IMG/VR virus record: IMGVR_UViG_3300006059_000004
Location: 1-43,176 of that record
Strand: one strand, 5' to 3'
Origin: a virus
Length of the DNA: 43,176 nt
The first letter of the stretch is position 1, and every line of letters starts with the position of its first letter. This document shows positions 29,912 through 37,705 of this stretch, piece by piece. Below the pieces are notes generated by a model. It had not been told where the DNA came from, did not search any database, and was given only the letters and a program-made list of their open reading frames with translations. The position numbers were made by a program, and so were the translations under genes.

Positions 29912-30657
29912 GCCAAATCGTTGTGAAGTCCACTCTTACTGCGATCTCGCCGGGCCTTAAATCCTATTTTTATGGGACTGGCGGAATTCCGCCTTATACG
30001 TTTAGCGTTCGGGCTGGCGGTGCTGGCGGAACGATTAACTCGGTGAGCGGTCTTTATACGGCTCCATCGAAGATGGGGACCACTCCCGAGACTCTTTACG
30101 ATACGATTGCTCTTCAAGACCAAGTGGGACAAATCGGGGTGGGACAAATTCTTGTCGGAAGCCCTCTCTTCCTGTTCTGTGATATTATTCAGACCTACAT
30201 GGGGTTGTCTCCCGGGCGCGTATATCTCTGGGACCAGAAGATTTTTCAGCCAACCGATTCTGGACTTTATGTTGCTGTTTCTGCTCCAATCGTGCGACCC
30301 TTTGCTAATACCACTCAGTATAATGGGTCGGCGGGTTTGGTTGCCCAACAATCGGTCAATGTAATGGCCACTCTGGAGATCGACGCGATTAGTAGAGATT
30401 CAGAGGCTAGGGACAGGAAAGAAGAGATTGTTTTAGCTCTCTATTCGGACTACTCAATCAAACAGCAGGAGGCGAACAGTTTCACAATTGGGCGTCTTCC
30501 GCCGAGTGGGGGTTTCAAGAATCTATCCATGGTGGATGGGGCGGCGATACCCTACCGATACAAGATTTCAGTAAACGTCCAGTACTCGTTTGTGAAGAGT
30601 GTAGACGTTGATTACTTTGATAACCTTGGCACTTTGCCGATTTACACTAACCCGTAG
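29908..30657 (+). CDS. Tail terminator with N-terminal Ig-like domain
   Basis: 249 residues. The first ~70 form a Big/Ig-like module (YFYGTGGIPPYTFSVRAGGA, then INSVSGLYTAPSKMGT). The rest (FCDIIQTYMGLSPGRVYLWD, QKIFQPTDSGLYVAVSAPIV, VMATLEIDAISRDSEARDRK, SMVDGAAIPYRYKISVNVQY) matches phage neck/tail-terminator proteins that close the tube and sheath. It ends in TAG, followed three codons later by an in-frame TAA that overlaps the sheath ribosome site. Confidence 0.75.
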   Translation: MSQIVVKSTLTAISPGLKSYFYGTGGIPPYTFSVRAGGAGGTINSVSGLYTAPSKMGTTPETLYDTIALQDQVGQIGVGQILVGSPLFLFCDIIQTYMGLSPGRVYLWDQKIFQPTDSGLYVAVSAPIVRPFANTTQYNGSAGLVAQQSVNVMATLEIDAISRDSEARDRKEEIVLALYSDYSIKQQEANSFTIGRLPPSGGFKNLSMVDGAAIPYRYKISVNVQYSFVKSVDVDYFDNLGTLPIYTNP

Positions 30658-30669
30658 GAGGATTTTTAA

Positions 30670-32106
30670 ATGTCACAACTTCCATTAAGCAATGTGATCA
30701 ATATTTCAGTGTCCCAGGCGAGCCCTGGCGTGGGAAACTTCAATACCAGCAATATCGGCCTCTTTACGGACGACGCGCCGAACCTGATGACCTTTGGAAA
30801 TCTGGGTTACGCGGCTTATCTTTCTCCAACCCAAGTGGGGGTGGACTTTGGAACAGAAAGCAAGACGTTCGCCATGGCGAATGCGATTTTCTCCCAACAA
30901 CCGAACATCCTTACGGGTGGCGGACAGTTGATTATTATTTTGCTTGAGACTGGAAACCAATCCGTTCTCTTCTCGGCGGCTCCCGCCTCTGGGACTTTCG
31001 AGCTAGTTTATAATGGACACGCTTCAGCGCCTATCGAATGGAATGACACAGCCTCTCAGATTCAGGCCAAACTCCAGGCGGTCCAGGGACTTTCCCAGGT
31101 GGTCGTTACGGGCTCGATTGCGGCCAATACCTTGGCTGTTCAGTTCTATGGAGTCTATGGCGCGGCTCTCTTAATGACGGTTGCCTCCAATACACTCAAT
31201 GGCGGAATCACGGTAACACCTACGGTCGTTACCGCTGGGGAAACGATCGGAGCGGCAGTGACCCGAACGGCTGGGTTGGTCCAGTACTTTGGAGTCATGG
31301 CGAACGAGAATCTAGCTACCATTGGTCAGACTGATCTCTTGGCAGCGGCGGCTATCCTCTTGCCTTTGGTCAAGATGGGCTTTTTTGTCTCGACTCTTTC
31401 GGCAGATATCGCTCCAGGTGGGATGATTGATCTCTTGCGGTCGGGCAGCTTCGCTAATACTCGGGGTCTTTACTACGGGGACAACACTGTAAATTCTGTG
31501 GTGGATTCTTTGGTCATGATGGCCAGCTACGCGAGCCTGGGCCTTTCAGTAAATTTCCAAGGATCGAACACCACGACTACGCTTCACTTGAAGCCTCTTG
31601 TGGGTGTCCAGCCTGATCCTTCGATGACCCAGACAATCCTGAACGCCGCAATTGCTGCGGGCGCAGATACCTATATTAGCCTCCAAGGGGTGGCGGCGGT
31701 CTACTGTTCGGGAGCGAATCGGTACTTCGATTCGATCTTTAACCAGCTCTGGATTGTCTCAGCACTCCAGGTGGCGGGCTTCAACTATCTGGCACAAGCC
31801 AATACGAAGATCCCACAAACGGAACAGGGTATGGACGGTCTCAAGGGCGCGTATCGAGCGGTCTGTGAACAAGGCGTGACCAACCAGTACTTGGCTCCAG
31901 GGAACTGGAACAGTCCGACGACTTTCGGAGTCCAGGCCGATCTTATCGCGAACGTCGCACAGCGTGGGTATTACATCTACTCGCTCCCGGTCTCTCAGCA
32001 GTCTCAGACTAGCCGGGCAGCTCGCCAGGCTCCTTTAGTCCAGATTGCTCTTAAGGAAGCGGGCGCGATCCAGAGCTCAACGGTTATCGTCAACATTAAT
32101 CAATAA
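30670..32106 (+). CDS. Tail sheath protein (DUF3383-like) with inserted beta domain
   Basis: 478 residues. LPLSNVINISVSQASPGVGN at the start and the long C-terminal portion (YYGDNTVNSVVDSLVMMASY, GANRYFDSIFNQLWIVSALQ, QQSQTSRAARQAPLVQIALK) are typical of DUF3383 sheath proteins. Residues about 104-185 (SGTFELVYNGHASAPIEWND, then TASQIQAKLQAVQGL) are an extra beta domain also present in the protein at 39133-40059. The sheath contracts to drive the tube into the cell. AGGAGG precedes the start. Confidence 0.9.
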   Translation: MSQLPLSNVINISVSQASPGVGNFNTSNIGLFTDDAPNLMTFGNLGYAAYLSPTQVGVDFGTESKTFAMANAIFSQQPNILTGGGQLIIILLETGNQSVLFSAAPASGTFELVYNGHASAPIEWNDTASQIQAKLQAVQGLSQVVVTGSIAANTLAVQFYGVYGAALLMTVASNTLNGGITVTPTVVTAGETIGAAVTRTAGLVQYFGVMANENLATIGQTDLLAAAAILLPLVKMGFFVSTLSADIAPGGMIDLLRSGSFANTRGLYYGDNTVNSVVDSLVMMASYASLGLSVNFQGSNTTTTLHLKPLVGVQPDPSMTQTILNAAIAAGADTYISLQGVAAVYCSGANRYFDSIFNQLWIVSALQVAGFNYLAQANTKIPQTEQGMDGLKGAYRAVCEQGVTNQYLAPGNWNSPTTFGVQADLIANVAQRGYYIYSLPVSQQSQTSRAARQAPLVQIALKEAGAIQSSTVIVNINQ

Positions 32107-32117
32107 GGGGGTTTTCA

Positions 32118-32573
32118 ATGGGACAAGTAGCACTCTCAGGACAGGACACGATTGTTCTCAATGACCAGGTTTTAACCGGCCAGGCCGACGGGAATTTTGT
32201 AGAGCTCACGTTTCCAAACGATATCGCGAACGTGAAAACCGGTAAGAATGGGAATTCCATCTACGGCTTCAACGAAAGTGGTAAACAGTGTGAAGTCAAG
32301 GTCAGGCTCTTAAGGGGTTGTTCGGACGATAAGTTTTTGAATAACCTCTTGGCTCAGCAACAGGCTAACTTTGCCGGGACGATCTTAGTCCAGGGACAGT
32401 TCATCAAGAAAATAGGCGATGGAAAAGGGAACATCACTTCTGATACCTACATCATGAGTGGCGGAGTGTTCACTAAGATTCCAGAAGCCAAGTCAAACGC
32501 CGAGGGGGAAGTGGAACAATCAATCGTAATTTACACGATTAAATTCACAAACGCTCCTCGCGTCCTGACTTAA
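32118..32573 (+). CDS. Tail tube protein (DUF3277-like)
   Basis: 151 residues. LSGQDTIVLNDQVLTGQADG, FPNDIANVKTGKNGNSIYGF and the terminal IVIYTIKFTNAPRVL follow the DUF3277 tube pattern, and the gene is in the invariant place after the sheath. It should polymerise as hexamers to form the inner tube. AGGGGG precedes the ATG. Confidence 0.88.
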   Translation: MGQVALSGQDTIVLNDQVLTGQADGNFVELTFPNDIANVKTGKNGNSIYGFNESGKQCEVKVRLLRGCSDDKFLNNLLAQQQANFAGTILVQGQFIKKIGDGKGNITSDTYIMSGGVFTKIPEAKSNAEGEVEQSIVIYTIKFTNAPRVLT

Positions 32574-32598
32574 TACACAATAGCGGGAGAAAAAATCG

Positions 32599-33006
32599 AT
32601 GGCATTTAGAGAAGTGGAACTACCTAGCGGGGCGAAACTTAAGGTTTCCCCCGCGTCTTTTGCGGAGTCTAAGGCTCTGTATCAAGCAGTACTCGATGAT
32701 CTTGGATCGGTACAGTTCTCTGGTAAGACAGAGATACCCGTTCTAGTAAAAGAGATCATACGCATAGCCTATGCGTCCAAGAGAGTCGAAGAAGCCCTAG
32801 CTCCATGTATGGCCAAATGTGTCTATAACAATGGTGTTTCTGGAGATTTGAAGATTGATAAAGACACCTTTGAACCGATTCAATCGCGGGAAGACTACCC
32901 TTTGGTGTGCCTGGAGGTAGCACAGGAGAACATTACCCCTTTTATGAAAAGCCTCTATGCCGTGTTCTTGAGAGTTTTATCGACGATAGAAAAACCCCAG
33001 GCGTAG
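32599..33006 (+). CDS. Tail assembly chaperone, short form (gpG-like)
   Basis: 135 residues: MAFREVELPSGAKLKVSPAS, FAESKALYQAVLDDLGS, then helical. It lies between tube and tape measure, where myo- and siphophages encode chaperones that wrap the tape measure. It ends in TAG at 33004-33006. An overlapping frame begins before its end and continues to 33173, giving the long form by frameshift. The short form is normally made in excess. Confidence 0.8.
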   Translation: MAFREVELPSGAKLKVSPASFAESKALYQAVLDDLGSVQFSGKTEIPVLVKEIIRIAYASKRVEEALAPCMAKCVYNNGVSGDLKIDKDTFEPIQSREDYPLVCLEVAQENITPFMKSLYAVFLRVLSTIEKPQA

Positions 33007-33173
33007 AGGCAAAAGACGACCCCTTACTGATTTACTTCAAACTGTGTAAACTAGGCTATGCGAGGTCCATTATGGAAGCTTCACAACTAGATGCCCGAAC
33101 CGTGATTCAGGCTCTAGCTTATGAGGACTTCTGTGGTGACTGGGAACACGCCTACATGGAGTTGAATAAGTGA
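32599..33173 (+). CDS. Tail assembly chaperone, -1 frameshift long form (gpGT-like)
   Basis: Frame 0 from 32599 joins, by a -1 shift, to a frame open to 33173. CCCTTTT at 32937-32943 is read C CCT TTT and fits the X XXY YYZ rule exactly; CCCTTTG at 32898-32904 fits too. Slippage at the first-named site gives 115 residues plus 76 from the second frame (YEKPLCRVLESFIDDRKTPG and on), 191 in all. The added part is helical and acidic, like gpT domains that bind the tape measure. Its stop overlaps the tape-measure GTG. Confidence 0.78.
32937..32943 (+). promoter_or_regulatory. Programmed -1 ribosomal frameshift site
   Basis: Heptamer C CCT TTT. After a -1 slip the P-site tRNA re-pairs with CCC and the A-site tRNA with TTT. 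A second perfect heptamer, C CCT TTG, is at 32898-32904. Both are inside the window where the -1 frame is open (from 32874). I see no clear downstream pseudoknot. Confidence 0.7.
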
Positions 33174-34387
33174 ATATCGCCGATTTATTTATCAACTTAG
33201 GAGTAAAGGGGGCCGATAAGACGGTTAACGCTCTAGCGGTTACCAAAAAAGGAGTTGGAGACCTAGCGTCTACATCGATTGAAGCCAAAGCGGCGCTTGT
33301 TGGGGCTTTCTACGCGTTGGAACAGCTTACGGCGGCTTCGGGACACGCTGGGACAGAGTTTACCCAGTTTGAGCTTCTTACTGGCCAATCAGCACAAACT
33401 CTACAGACTTGGCAGAATGCTGCAAGACAAGCGGGTGAATCAGCCGACGATCTAAAGAGCTCGTTTATGTCAGTTCAATCTGGCATTTCAAATATGCTTC
33501 TTAACGGTACGGCCCCACAAGGGTTGGCCATGATGGCCAAGTATTCTAAAGATTTCGACCCAACCAAGGTTCGAGACACGTTCTACATGATGACCAAAGG
33601 TGTAGAAGCCATTAAAAACATGAGCGCCAAGGATCTGGCAAATCCGCTTATGGAGTCGATGGGGTTTACCAAGACCTTTATTGCTTCTGCTCGATCGGGG
33701 GCTTTCGATCCAAGTAAGATGAAGGCCGCTGAAAAAATGAACCACTATTCTCCTGGAGAGGTGAAAAACCTCCACCAAGCGGACGTCGCTTGGATGAATC
33801 TGGGAGACACTTTTCAAAAAGCAGTGGGGCACTTTAACGCAAAAGAAGGCGTAAATCTGGTTAAACAGATCACTCCATTGGTTGGTCAGGTTCTTAAACT
33901 AGTAGAAGCCTTTGAAAAACTAGCTGAGAAACTAAAAATATTTCAGGTTATCGGAAAAGTTTTCGAGGGGTGGACTAGTATATTTTCACTCGTTGGTAAA
34001 GGGGTGGACTCAGTTACTGGAGCAGTTGGCGATAAGGCTAAAACAAAAGAGCTTGTTGGTAGCGTGGGTGAGTTTTTTAAAGGTATACCCGCTGTTGTCG
34101 GAGCGATGAAAGACGACCTTATTAGCAAGGCAGCCAATAACCCTTCTCTTAATATCCCTCCATCGGAAATGATTCACACCCTTATTCATGGAAACGATTT
34201 ATCTAACGTTTCTAAATCGGTTTCCCCCAGATCTCCGGCAGCCACCTCAAAGGTGGTAAACCAGCACAACAACGTACAGCAAACCAACCACTTCCACGAA
34301 TCGAAAACTCCAGGTAAAGACGCGGCCCACGAACTCAAGAGACAGGTCAAGAAGGTGGTCCAAGAGATCCCCCTTCAGGCTAACTAA
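33170..34387 (+). CDS. Tape measure protein
   Basis: 405 residues from GTG 33170, which overlaps the chaperone stop. MNIADLFINLGVKGADKTVN is a typical tape-measure start. Long helices follow (TLQTWQNAARQAGESADDLK, LVKQITPLVGQVLKLVEAFE), with a glycine-rich hydrophobic stretch around 270-290 and a polar, His/Gln-rich C-terminus. At about 0.15 nm per residue the tail would be near 60 nm, short for a myovirus. It fixes tail length and is ejected during infection. Confidence 0.85.
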   Translation: MNIADLFINLGVKGADKTVNALAVTKKGVGDLASTSIEAKAALVGAFYALEQLTAASGHAGTEFTQFELLTGQSAQTLQTWQNAARQAGESADDLKSSFMSVQSGISNMLLNGTAPQGLAMMAKYSKDFDPTKVRDTFYMMTKGVEAIKNMSAKDLANPLMESMGFTKTFIASARSGAFDPSKMKAAEKMNHYSPGEVKNLHQADVAWMNLGDTFQKAVGHFNAKEGVNLVKQITPLVGQVLKLVEAFEKLAEKLKIFQVIGKVFEGWTSIFSLVGKGVDSVTGAVGDKAKTKELVGSVGEFFKGIPAVVGAMKDDLISKAANNPSLNIPPSEMIHTLIHGNDLSNVSKSVSPRSPAATSKVVNQHNNVQQTNHFHESKTPGKDAAHELKRQVKKVVQEIPLQAN

Positions 34388-34389
34388 CT

Positions 34390-35289
34390 ATGGCAAACCT
34401 ATCTTCACTTACACCAGCGACCACTAAAGCAACGGCTCTCGGTAACCTGATTCTCGTTACCCCTAATCAGAATCTTGGATATCAGCCACAGACGAATGTT
34501 GTTGTAGACAGCAACTCTAAACAGTCATCTTCGGGTAGTTCTTTGTTTGGGTCGATTACCAACTTTTTAGGACTCACAAACGCTAACCCCCCCACTCTTA
34601 TTTTTAACTATGAGGGTGAACAGAGCATGACGATCGAGAGTGATATCACCGACCATTACGTCGAGGATAACTCTTCAATTCAGGATCAGATTTCTCTCCA
34701 CCCCGAAGTCATTAATACCCATGGTTTTATCGGAGAATTAAACGATATCCCGCCTAACCAAATATTAGCTGCGGCCCAATCCATCGCCTATAAACTCATT
34801 ACGATCTCAGCTTATACACCCGCTCTCACAGCGGCGGCTCTTTTGGCTTATAATCAAGCGGCCCAACTCTACTCAATTGCCGCTCAAACGGCTGGGTCTC
34901 TGGTGTCTTCGTGGTCTTCTCTTTTTGGAAGCGGAACACAGACCAAACAACAGATCGTGTTTCAACAGTTCTACGGGTATATGCAGTCTAGAACACTCTT
35001 TAAAGTCCAGACTCCCTGGGGTGTGTTCGAGAACATGGCAATCAAATCTCTCTCTCCGGTTCAAGACTCTGAGACCAGAATGATTACTGATTTTTCTGTT
35101 TCTTTTAAGAAGATTAGGATTGCAAAAACAACCCAATCCGCTGGCCTTGGACAAGGGTTACAAAACGCGATCTCTTCACAGCGTTTGGCTAATCAATCCA
35201 GTACCAACGTAGATAACGGTGTGAGTACAGGTACCACAGGTCCAACTGTACAAGAGGGTACGGCTACCATTCAGGCTGGAGGTCAGTAA
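34390..35289 (+). CDS. Baseplate protein, Dit-like
   Basis: 299 residues. PPTLIFNYEGEQSMTIESDI, HGFIGELNDIPPNQILAAAQ and the later LFKVQTPWGVFENMAIKSLS with SETRMITDFSVSFKKIRIAK have the strand layout of Dit-like proteins at the tube-baseplate junction. A helical, alanine-rich insertion (TAAALLAYNQAAQLYSIAAQ) separates the halves. The C-terminus is Gly/Thr/Gln-rich and flexible. Placed right after the tape measure, as expected. Confidence 0.7.
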   Translation: MANLSSLTPATTKATALGNLILVTPNQNLGYQPQTNVVVDSNSKQSSSGSSLFGSITNFLGLTNANPPTLIFNYEGEQSMTIESDITDHYVEDNSSIQDQISLHPEVINTHGFIGELNDIPPNQILAAAQSIAYKLITISAYTPALTAAALLAYNQAAQLYSIAAQTAGSLVSSWSSLFGSGTQTKQQIVFQQFYGYMQSRTLFKVQTPWGVFENMAIKSLSPVQDSETRMITDFSVSFKKIRIAKTTQSAGLGQGLQNAISSQRLANQSSTNVDNGVSTGTTGPTVQEGTATIQAGGQ

Positions 35290-35290
35290 A

Positions 35291-35644
35291 ATGAAACTCA
35301 TGCAACAAATTACAGCCGACACTCTACAAACACAGACCTTCATTTTAGACGATGGGTCGTCTTTCGTAATTCAACTTTACTTTATACCCATGCAATATTG
35401 TTGGATTATCAAGTCTTTGACCTATAATAATTTCACTCTTCAGGGTTACAGAATCACGGTAAGTGGGAATATTTTACACCAGTATAGGAACCAAATACCT
35501 TTCGGTATCGCGTGTCTTTCTAAGGCCAATCGAGACCCGTCTCAGCAACAGGATTTCTCGTCTGGGGCGGCTCAACTGTATGTTCTCAATAGCTCCGAAG
35601 TGACGACCTATAACGAGATCCTAACGGGCGTGGTGAGTGTATAA
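35291..35644 (+). CDS. Small baseplate plug-like protein
   Basis: 117 residues, beta-rich: QTFILDDGSSFVIQLYFIPM, QYCWIIKSLTYNNFTLQGYR, IPFGIACLSKANRDPS. This matches small proteins between Dit-like and hub genes in short-tailed myoviruses such as cyanophage Pam3, where one forms a plug in the baseplate centre. Its 3' end overlaps the hub gene by eight bases. Confidence 0.6.
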   Translation: MKLMQQITADTLQTQTFILDDGSSFVIQLYFIPMQYCWIIKSLTYNNFTLQGYRITVSGNILHQYRNQIPFGIACLSKANRDPSQQQDFSSGAAQLYVLNSSEVTTYNEILTGVVSV

Positions 35645-36557
35645 GTTTGGGAGAAACTATGAGCTTAGCATTGGGGTGGATGTTGTAGACCGTTCGGCTA
35701 CAAACACCATCACGATTGCCCTCCCATTTACTATTGAATTCGATATTACTCGAAACGTCCTTACGTCGGCGAACGTTTGCCAGATCAAGATCTTCAATCT
35801 TAATGAGAAGACCAGAAATAAAATACGATTTAACTTTTTCAATACGGGCGAGTATCGACCGATTATTTTAAAGGCTGGATATGGATCGGGTGTTCTTCCT
35901 GTAATTTTTACGGGAAACATTTCTCAAGCATGGTCGGTAAGAGATGGGGTTAACTTTGTAACCACGATTGAGTGTTACGATGGGGGGTGGGCGTTTGCCA
36001 CATCCAAAGCCAGAGCACAGTTTGAAGCGGGTACCATAACTAAACAACAGATTGAGTCTCTAGCTGAAACTATGAGCCAGTATAACGTATCGAAGGGCGC
36101 AATTGGAGACTACCCGAACGTATCGACCCGGGCGGCGTCATACAGTGGTAACACCATGGAGATCATCAACCAGTTGTCTGGGAATGGCGCTTACATCGAT
36201 AACGGATCGGTCCATTGTCTTGGTAATAGCGAGTGTACCGAAGGGGGTATCGCCCTTATTGATGCCTCTAGCGGTCTTCTCGGAACCCCGGTTCTAGAAA
36301 GAACATTACTTACATTTGATATGCTTTTTGAGCCAGGAGTGATCGTGGGTCAAAAGATCAAACTGGAAAGCCTCACGAATAGCTCTGTCAATTCTAGCTC
36401 TATGGATTCTTCGGGTAAAACCATTAACGGAGACTACAAGGTAATTTCGATTAAACATCGAGGGACCATCTCTTCATCTATTTGTGGTGATGCTGTCACG
36501 TCGCTTGGAATGTTTTTTGGAACGTCGGAACTAACTGTTTTTGGACAAAACGAATGA
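35637..36557 (+). CDS. Baseplate hub protein (gp27/gpD-like)
   Basis: 306 residues from GTG 35637. PFTIEFDITRNVLTSANVCQ, IKIFNLNEKTRNKIR and PIILKAGYGSGVLPVIFTGN show the typical hub beginning. SYSGNTMEIINQLSGNGAYI, ALIDASSGLLGTPVLERTLL and FDMLFEPGVIVGQKIKLES follow in the order of late-control-D/gp44-type hubs. It would form the trimeric hub that holds the spike. Stop overlaps the next start (ATGA). Confidence 0.8.
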   Translation: MYKFGRNYELSIGVDVVDRSATNTITIALPFTIEFDITRNVLTSANVCQIKIFNLNEKTRNKIRFNFFNTGEYRPIILKAGYGSGVLPVIFTGNISQAWSVRDGVNFVTTIECYDGGWAFATSKARAQFEAGTITKQQIESLAETMSQYNVSKGAIGDYPNVSTRAASYSGNTMEIINQLSGNGAYIDNGSVHCLGNSECTEGGIALIDASSGLLGTPVLERTLLTFDMLFEPGVIVGQKIKLESLTNSSVNSSSMDSSGKTINGDYKVISIKHRGTISSSICGDAVTSLGMFFGTSELTVFGQNE

Positions 36558-37327
36558 GTACCCAAGATCTTCCTTATAACTTTGTCGTTGCTGATCCTGA
36601 TCTTCCAGACGCTCTTCGCGCCATTAGTAAGAACATATTTCTGAATCTAAATACCCATCACATTGGAACCATCCAGTCTTTCGACGAAACGAAACAAACC
36701 GCCAAGGTAACGATCAACTATACCAAGACCTATTTCGAACAGAACAAGACGACGGGTGTTTATTCGATGGTTCAAGAAGAGTACCCCATCATGGCGGATT
36801 GTCCCGTGATCTGTTTAGGCGGATCGACGGCGGCTCTTACTTTCCCGATCCAGAAAGGGGATGAGTGTCTCGTCCTATTCAACGACCGAGATATCGATAA
36901 CTGGTTTGAGGGGTCTACCACTTCGTCTCCAAACACCTCGCGCCTCCATTCATTCTCTGATGCGATCATTCTTGTGGGTGTTCGGTCCAAAGCTAAAGCG
37001 ATTCAAAACTATGACACCACTCGCGCCGTCCTTCGAAATGGACAGGCTCTTGTCGGGGTGGGTCCGGTTAAAGTTAAGGTAGCTAACAACTCCACCTCCC
37101 TCAACACACAGCTTCAAAACTTGGTAACCCACATCAATAGCCTGGTAACGGCGGTCAACACGCTGGTTACCCAGACGGCAGCGATTACGGTCACCTGTGC
37201 TACTCCAGGAAACCCAAGCACAATACCCATCAACGCTGCGGCTATTACGGCAATTTCTTCCACTCTTTCAACTATCGCAACGGAGCTCTCAAACGATGCC
37301 ACGGGGCTCGGAGGTTTACTCGAATGA
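36554..37327 (+). CDS. Baseplate spike (Gp138/gpV-like OB fold)
   Basis: 257 residues. THHIGTIQSFDETKQTAKVT, MADCPVICLGGSTAALTFPI, QKGDECLVLFNDRDIDNWFE and HSFSDAIILVGVRSKAKAI are the Gp138 N-terminal OB-fold pattern of membrane-puncturing spikes. The C-terminal half is Asn/Thr-rich with short beta repeats and long helices (LVTHINSLVTAVNTLVTQ), and I see no PAAR motif. Overlaps the wedge gene (ATGA). Confidence 0.82.
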   Translation: MSTQDLPYNFVVADPDLPDALRAISKNIFLNLNTHHIGTIQSFDETKQTAKVTINYTKTYFEQNKTTGVYSMVQEEYPIMADCPVICLGGSTAALTFPIQKGDECLVLFNDRDIDNWFEGSTTSSPNTSRLHSFSDAIILVGVRSKAKAIQNYDTTRAVLRNGQALVGVGPVKVKVANNSTSLNTQLQNLVTHINSLVTAVNTLVTQTAAITVTCATPGNPSTIPINAAAITAISSTLSTIATELSNDATGLGGLLE

Positions 37328-37704
37328 TCATCAGAAGCCTAGATTCTAACGGAGATTGGACCTTCGGGAAGGGTAAAAACGACTATTTATCTAACCAATC
37401 GGCGGCAATTCAGCTTATCGGAACACGTCTTAAGTCGTTTCTGGGGGACTGTTTTTTCGATATTTTAGGCGGTCTCAATTGGTTTAGCTACCTGGGCGCC
37501 AAAGATCAGGCGATTCTTACGCTTGCCGTCTCATCGACTATCATCAATACTCCAGACCAAGACGGCAACCAGATCGTCACGGGTCTGAAACAGCTCTCGG
37601 TAGTCTTAAATTCAGAGACAAGGAACATCACCATCGTTTATGATGGGATTACAATTTACTCATCCATTGCTGGGATATATACATTCGATTTAGGCGGGGG
37701 ATAG
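37324..37704 (+). CDS. Baseplate wedge protein, gp25/W-like
   Basis: 126 residues: WTFGKGKNDYLSNQSAAIQL, IGTRLKSFLGDCFFDILGGL and LAVSSTIINTPDQDGNQIVT fit the gp25-like wedge family (GPW_gp25). It ends in TAG at 37702-37704, one base before the J-like start. Wedge proteins link the hub to the sheath. Confidence 0.8.
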   Translation: MIIRSLDSNGDWTFGKGKNDYLSNQSAAIQLIGTRLKSFLGDCFFDILGGLNWFSYLGAKDQAILTLAVSSTIINTPDQDGNQIVTGLKQLSVVLNSETRNITIVYDGITIYSSIAGIYTFDLGGG

Positions 37705-37705
37705 G

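Noticed and set aside
32989-33006. Run of five A then four C near the chaperone stop as frameshift site
   Set aside because: The zero-frame codons AAA CCC do not satisfy the slippery rule (A-site would mispair); CCCTTTT and CCCTTTG do.
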